From the NCBI GenBank assembly GCA_028682985.1, contig JAJRAE010000197.1, forward strand, positions 1 through 6,299: DNA of 6,299 nucleotides. Direction: 5' to 3'. The stretch comes from Methanobacterium sp. (GTDB lineage Archaea; Methanobacteriota; Methanobacteria; Methanobacteriales; Methanobacteriaceae). This document shows positions 5,945-6,299 of this stretch, in pieces (positions within the stretch are counted from its first letter, which is position 1; each line of letters starts with the position of its first letter). The translations under genes were made by a program, and so were the position numbers. The notes beneath the pieces were generated by a model. It was not told the origin of the DNA. It saw only the letters and a program-made list of their open reading frames with translations, and did no database searches.

Positions 5945-6299
5945 AATTACTGGCACTCTCATTGAAAGAGGCACAGGACATACTTTCAAATAAGATCTAT
6001 CTCCTGGTGATATTTGTACAGATATTCATAATTCTGGGAGCATTTGGACTGGCCATAGTAACCTCGGTAGCCACTGATCCCGCTCTACTGGATTCTTACG
6101 GCATAACTTCCAATCTTAAAGTAGGTGTGGACTCAGATATTAATAAATCTGAATTGGCAAATTATCTTCAGGATGAAAGATTCACAGTTATATACTATGA
6201 TAATTCAGATGAAGCATCTAAATATCTCGGAAAGGGATTGATAGCAGTCATATTCAATAATTCTCAAGGTGAGATCATCATCCAGTCAGATAACTCCAA
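5941..6299 (+). CDS. Second ABC-2-like permease, N-terminal part (runs off right edge)
   Basis: An open frame of 119 codons plus two bases, without a stop, reaches the window edge. It starts at the ATG of an ATGA overlap with the ATPase stop. The product begins MKLLALSLKEAQDILSNK, a short amphipathic cytoplasmic segment, followed by one strong helix at about 19-44 (IYLLVIFVQIFIILGAFGLA) and then the start of a soluble extracellular domain with GLIAVIFN at about 100-107. This is the same plan as the first 120 or so residues of the 2959-4158 permease: amphipathic lead, helix, extracellular domain with an 'AVV/AVI' strand. I therefore call it an ABC-2-type permease. The membrane core that would prove it lies beyond the edge. 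No separate Shine-Dalgarno site is evident, and translation probably depends on coupling. Confidence 0.75.
   Translation, partial: MKLLALSLKEAQDILSNKIYLLVIFVQIFIILGAFGLAIVTSVATDPALLDSYGITSNLKVGVDSDINKSELANYLQDERFTVIYYDNSDEASKYLGKGLIAVIFNNSQGEIIIQSDNS

Overview
The window looks like a piece of a methanogenic archaeon's chromosome, most likely from or near the Methanobacterium group. This is an inference. The evidence is AT-rich DNA with many ATA isoleucine and AGA/AGG arginine codons, TATA-type promoter elements instead of bacterial -35/-10 boxes, oligo-T termination, GTG and TTG starts, and a Cys-rich CxCPxC protein resembling the DUF2769 family that I associate with methanogens. I see no rRNA, tRNA, CRISPR array, insertion sequence or phage module.

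Layout. Positions 1-1584 (+) carry the 3' part of an alkaline-phosphatase-superfamily (phosphodiesterase/nucleotide pyrophosphatase-like) gene. Its 5' end, with the first metal-ligand Asp and probably an N-terminal membrane domain, lies outside the window. A T9 run follows its stop. Facing it on the minus strand is a small gene (1628-1933) for a 101-residue protein with ten cysteines in two CxCPxC half-sites. A 95-bp divergent promoter region (1934-2028) separates it from a plus-strand run of five ABC-transporter genes that continues past the right edge.

The ABC run consists of a NatA/CcmA-type ATPase (2029-2949), an ABC-2 permease (2959-4158), a MacB/FtsX-type permease (4210-5292), its LolD/MacB-type ATPase (5285-5944), and the first 119 codons of a second ABC-2-type permease (5941 to the edge). 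The last three genes overlap end to end (8 bp and 4 bp) and must be co-expressed. The first two are 9 bp apart. A 51-bp AT-rich spacer between the two modules may hold an internal promoter.

How the genes may work together: the first pair resembles a NatAB-type exporter, and the third and fourth genes form a MacB-like mechanotransmission module. The trailing ABC-2 permease is coupled to an ATPase of the other family, which suggests one composite locus with two ATPases and at least three permeases. No substrate can be read from the sequence. The strongest leads are this mixed architecture, a repeated near-palindromic 10-mer in the divergent promoter, and the apparently leaderless Cys-rich gene. 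I see no clearly new biological system.
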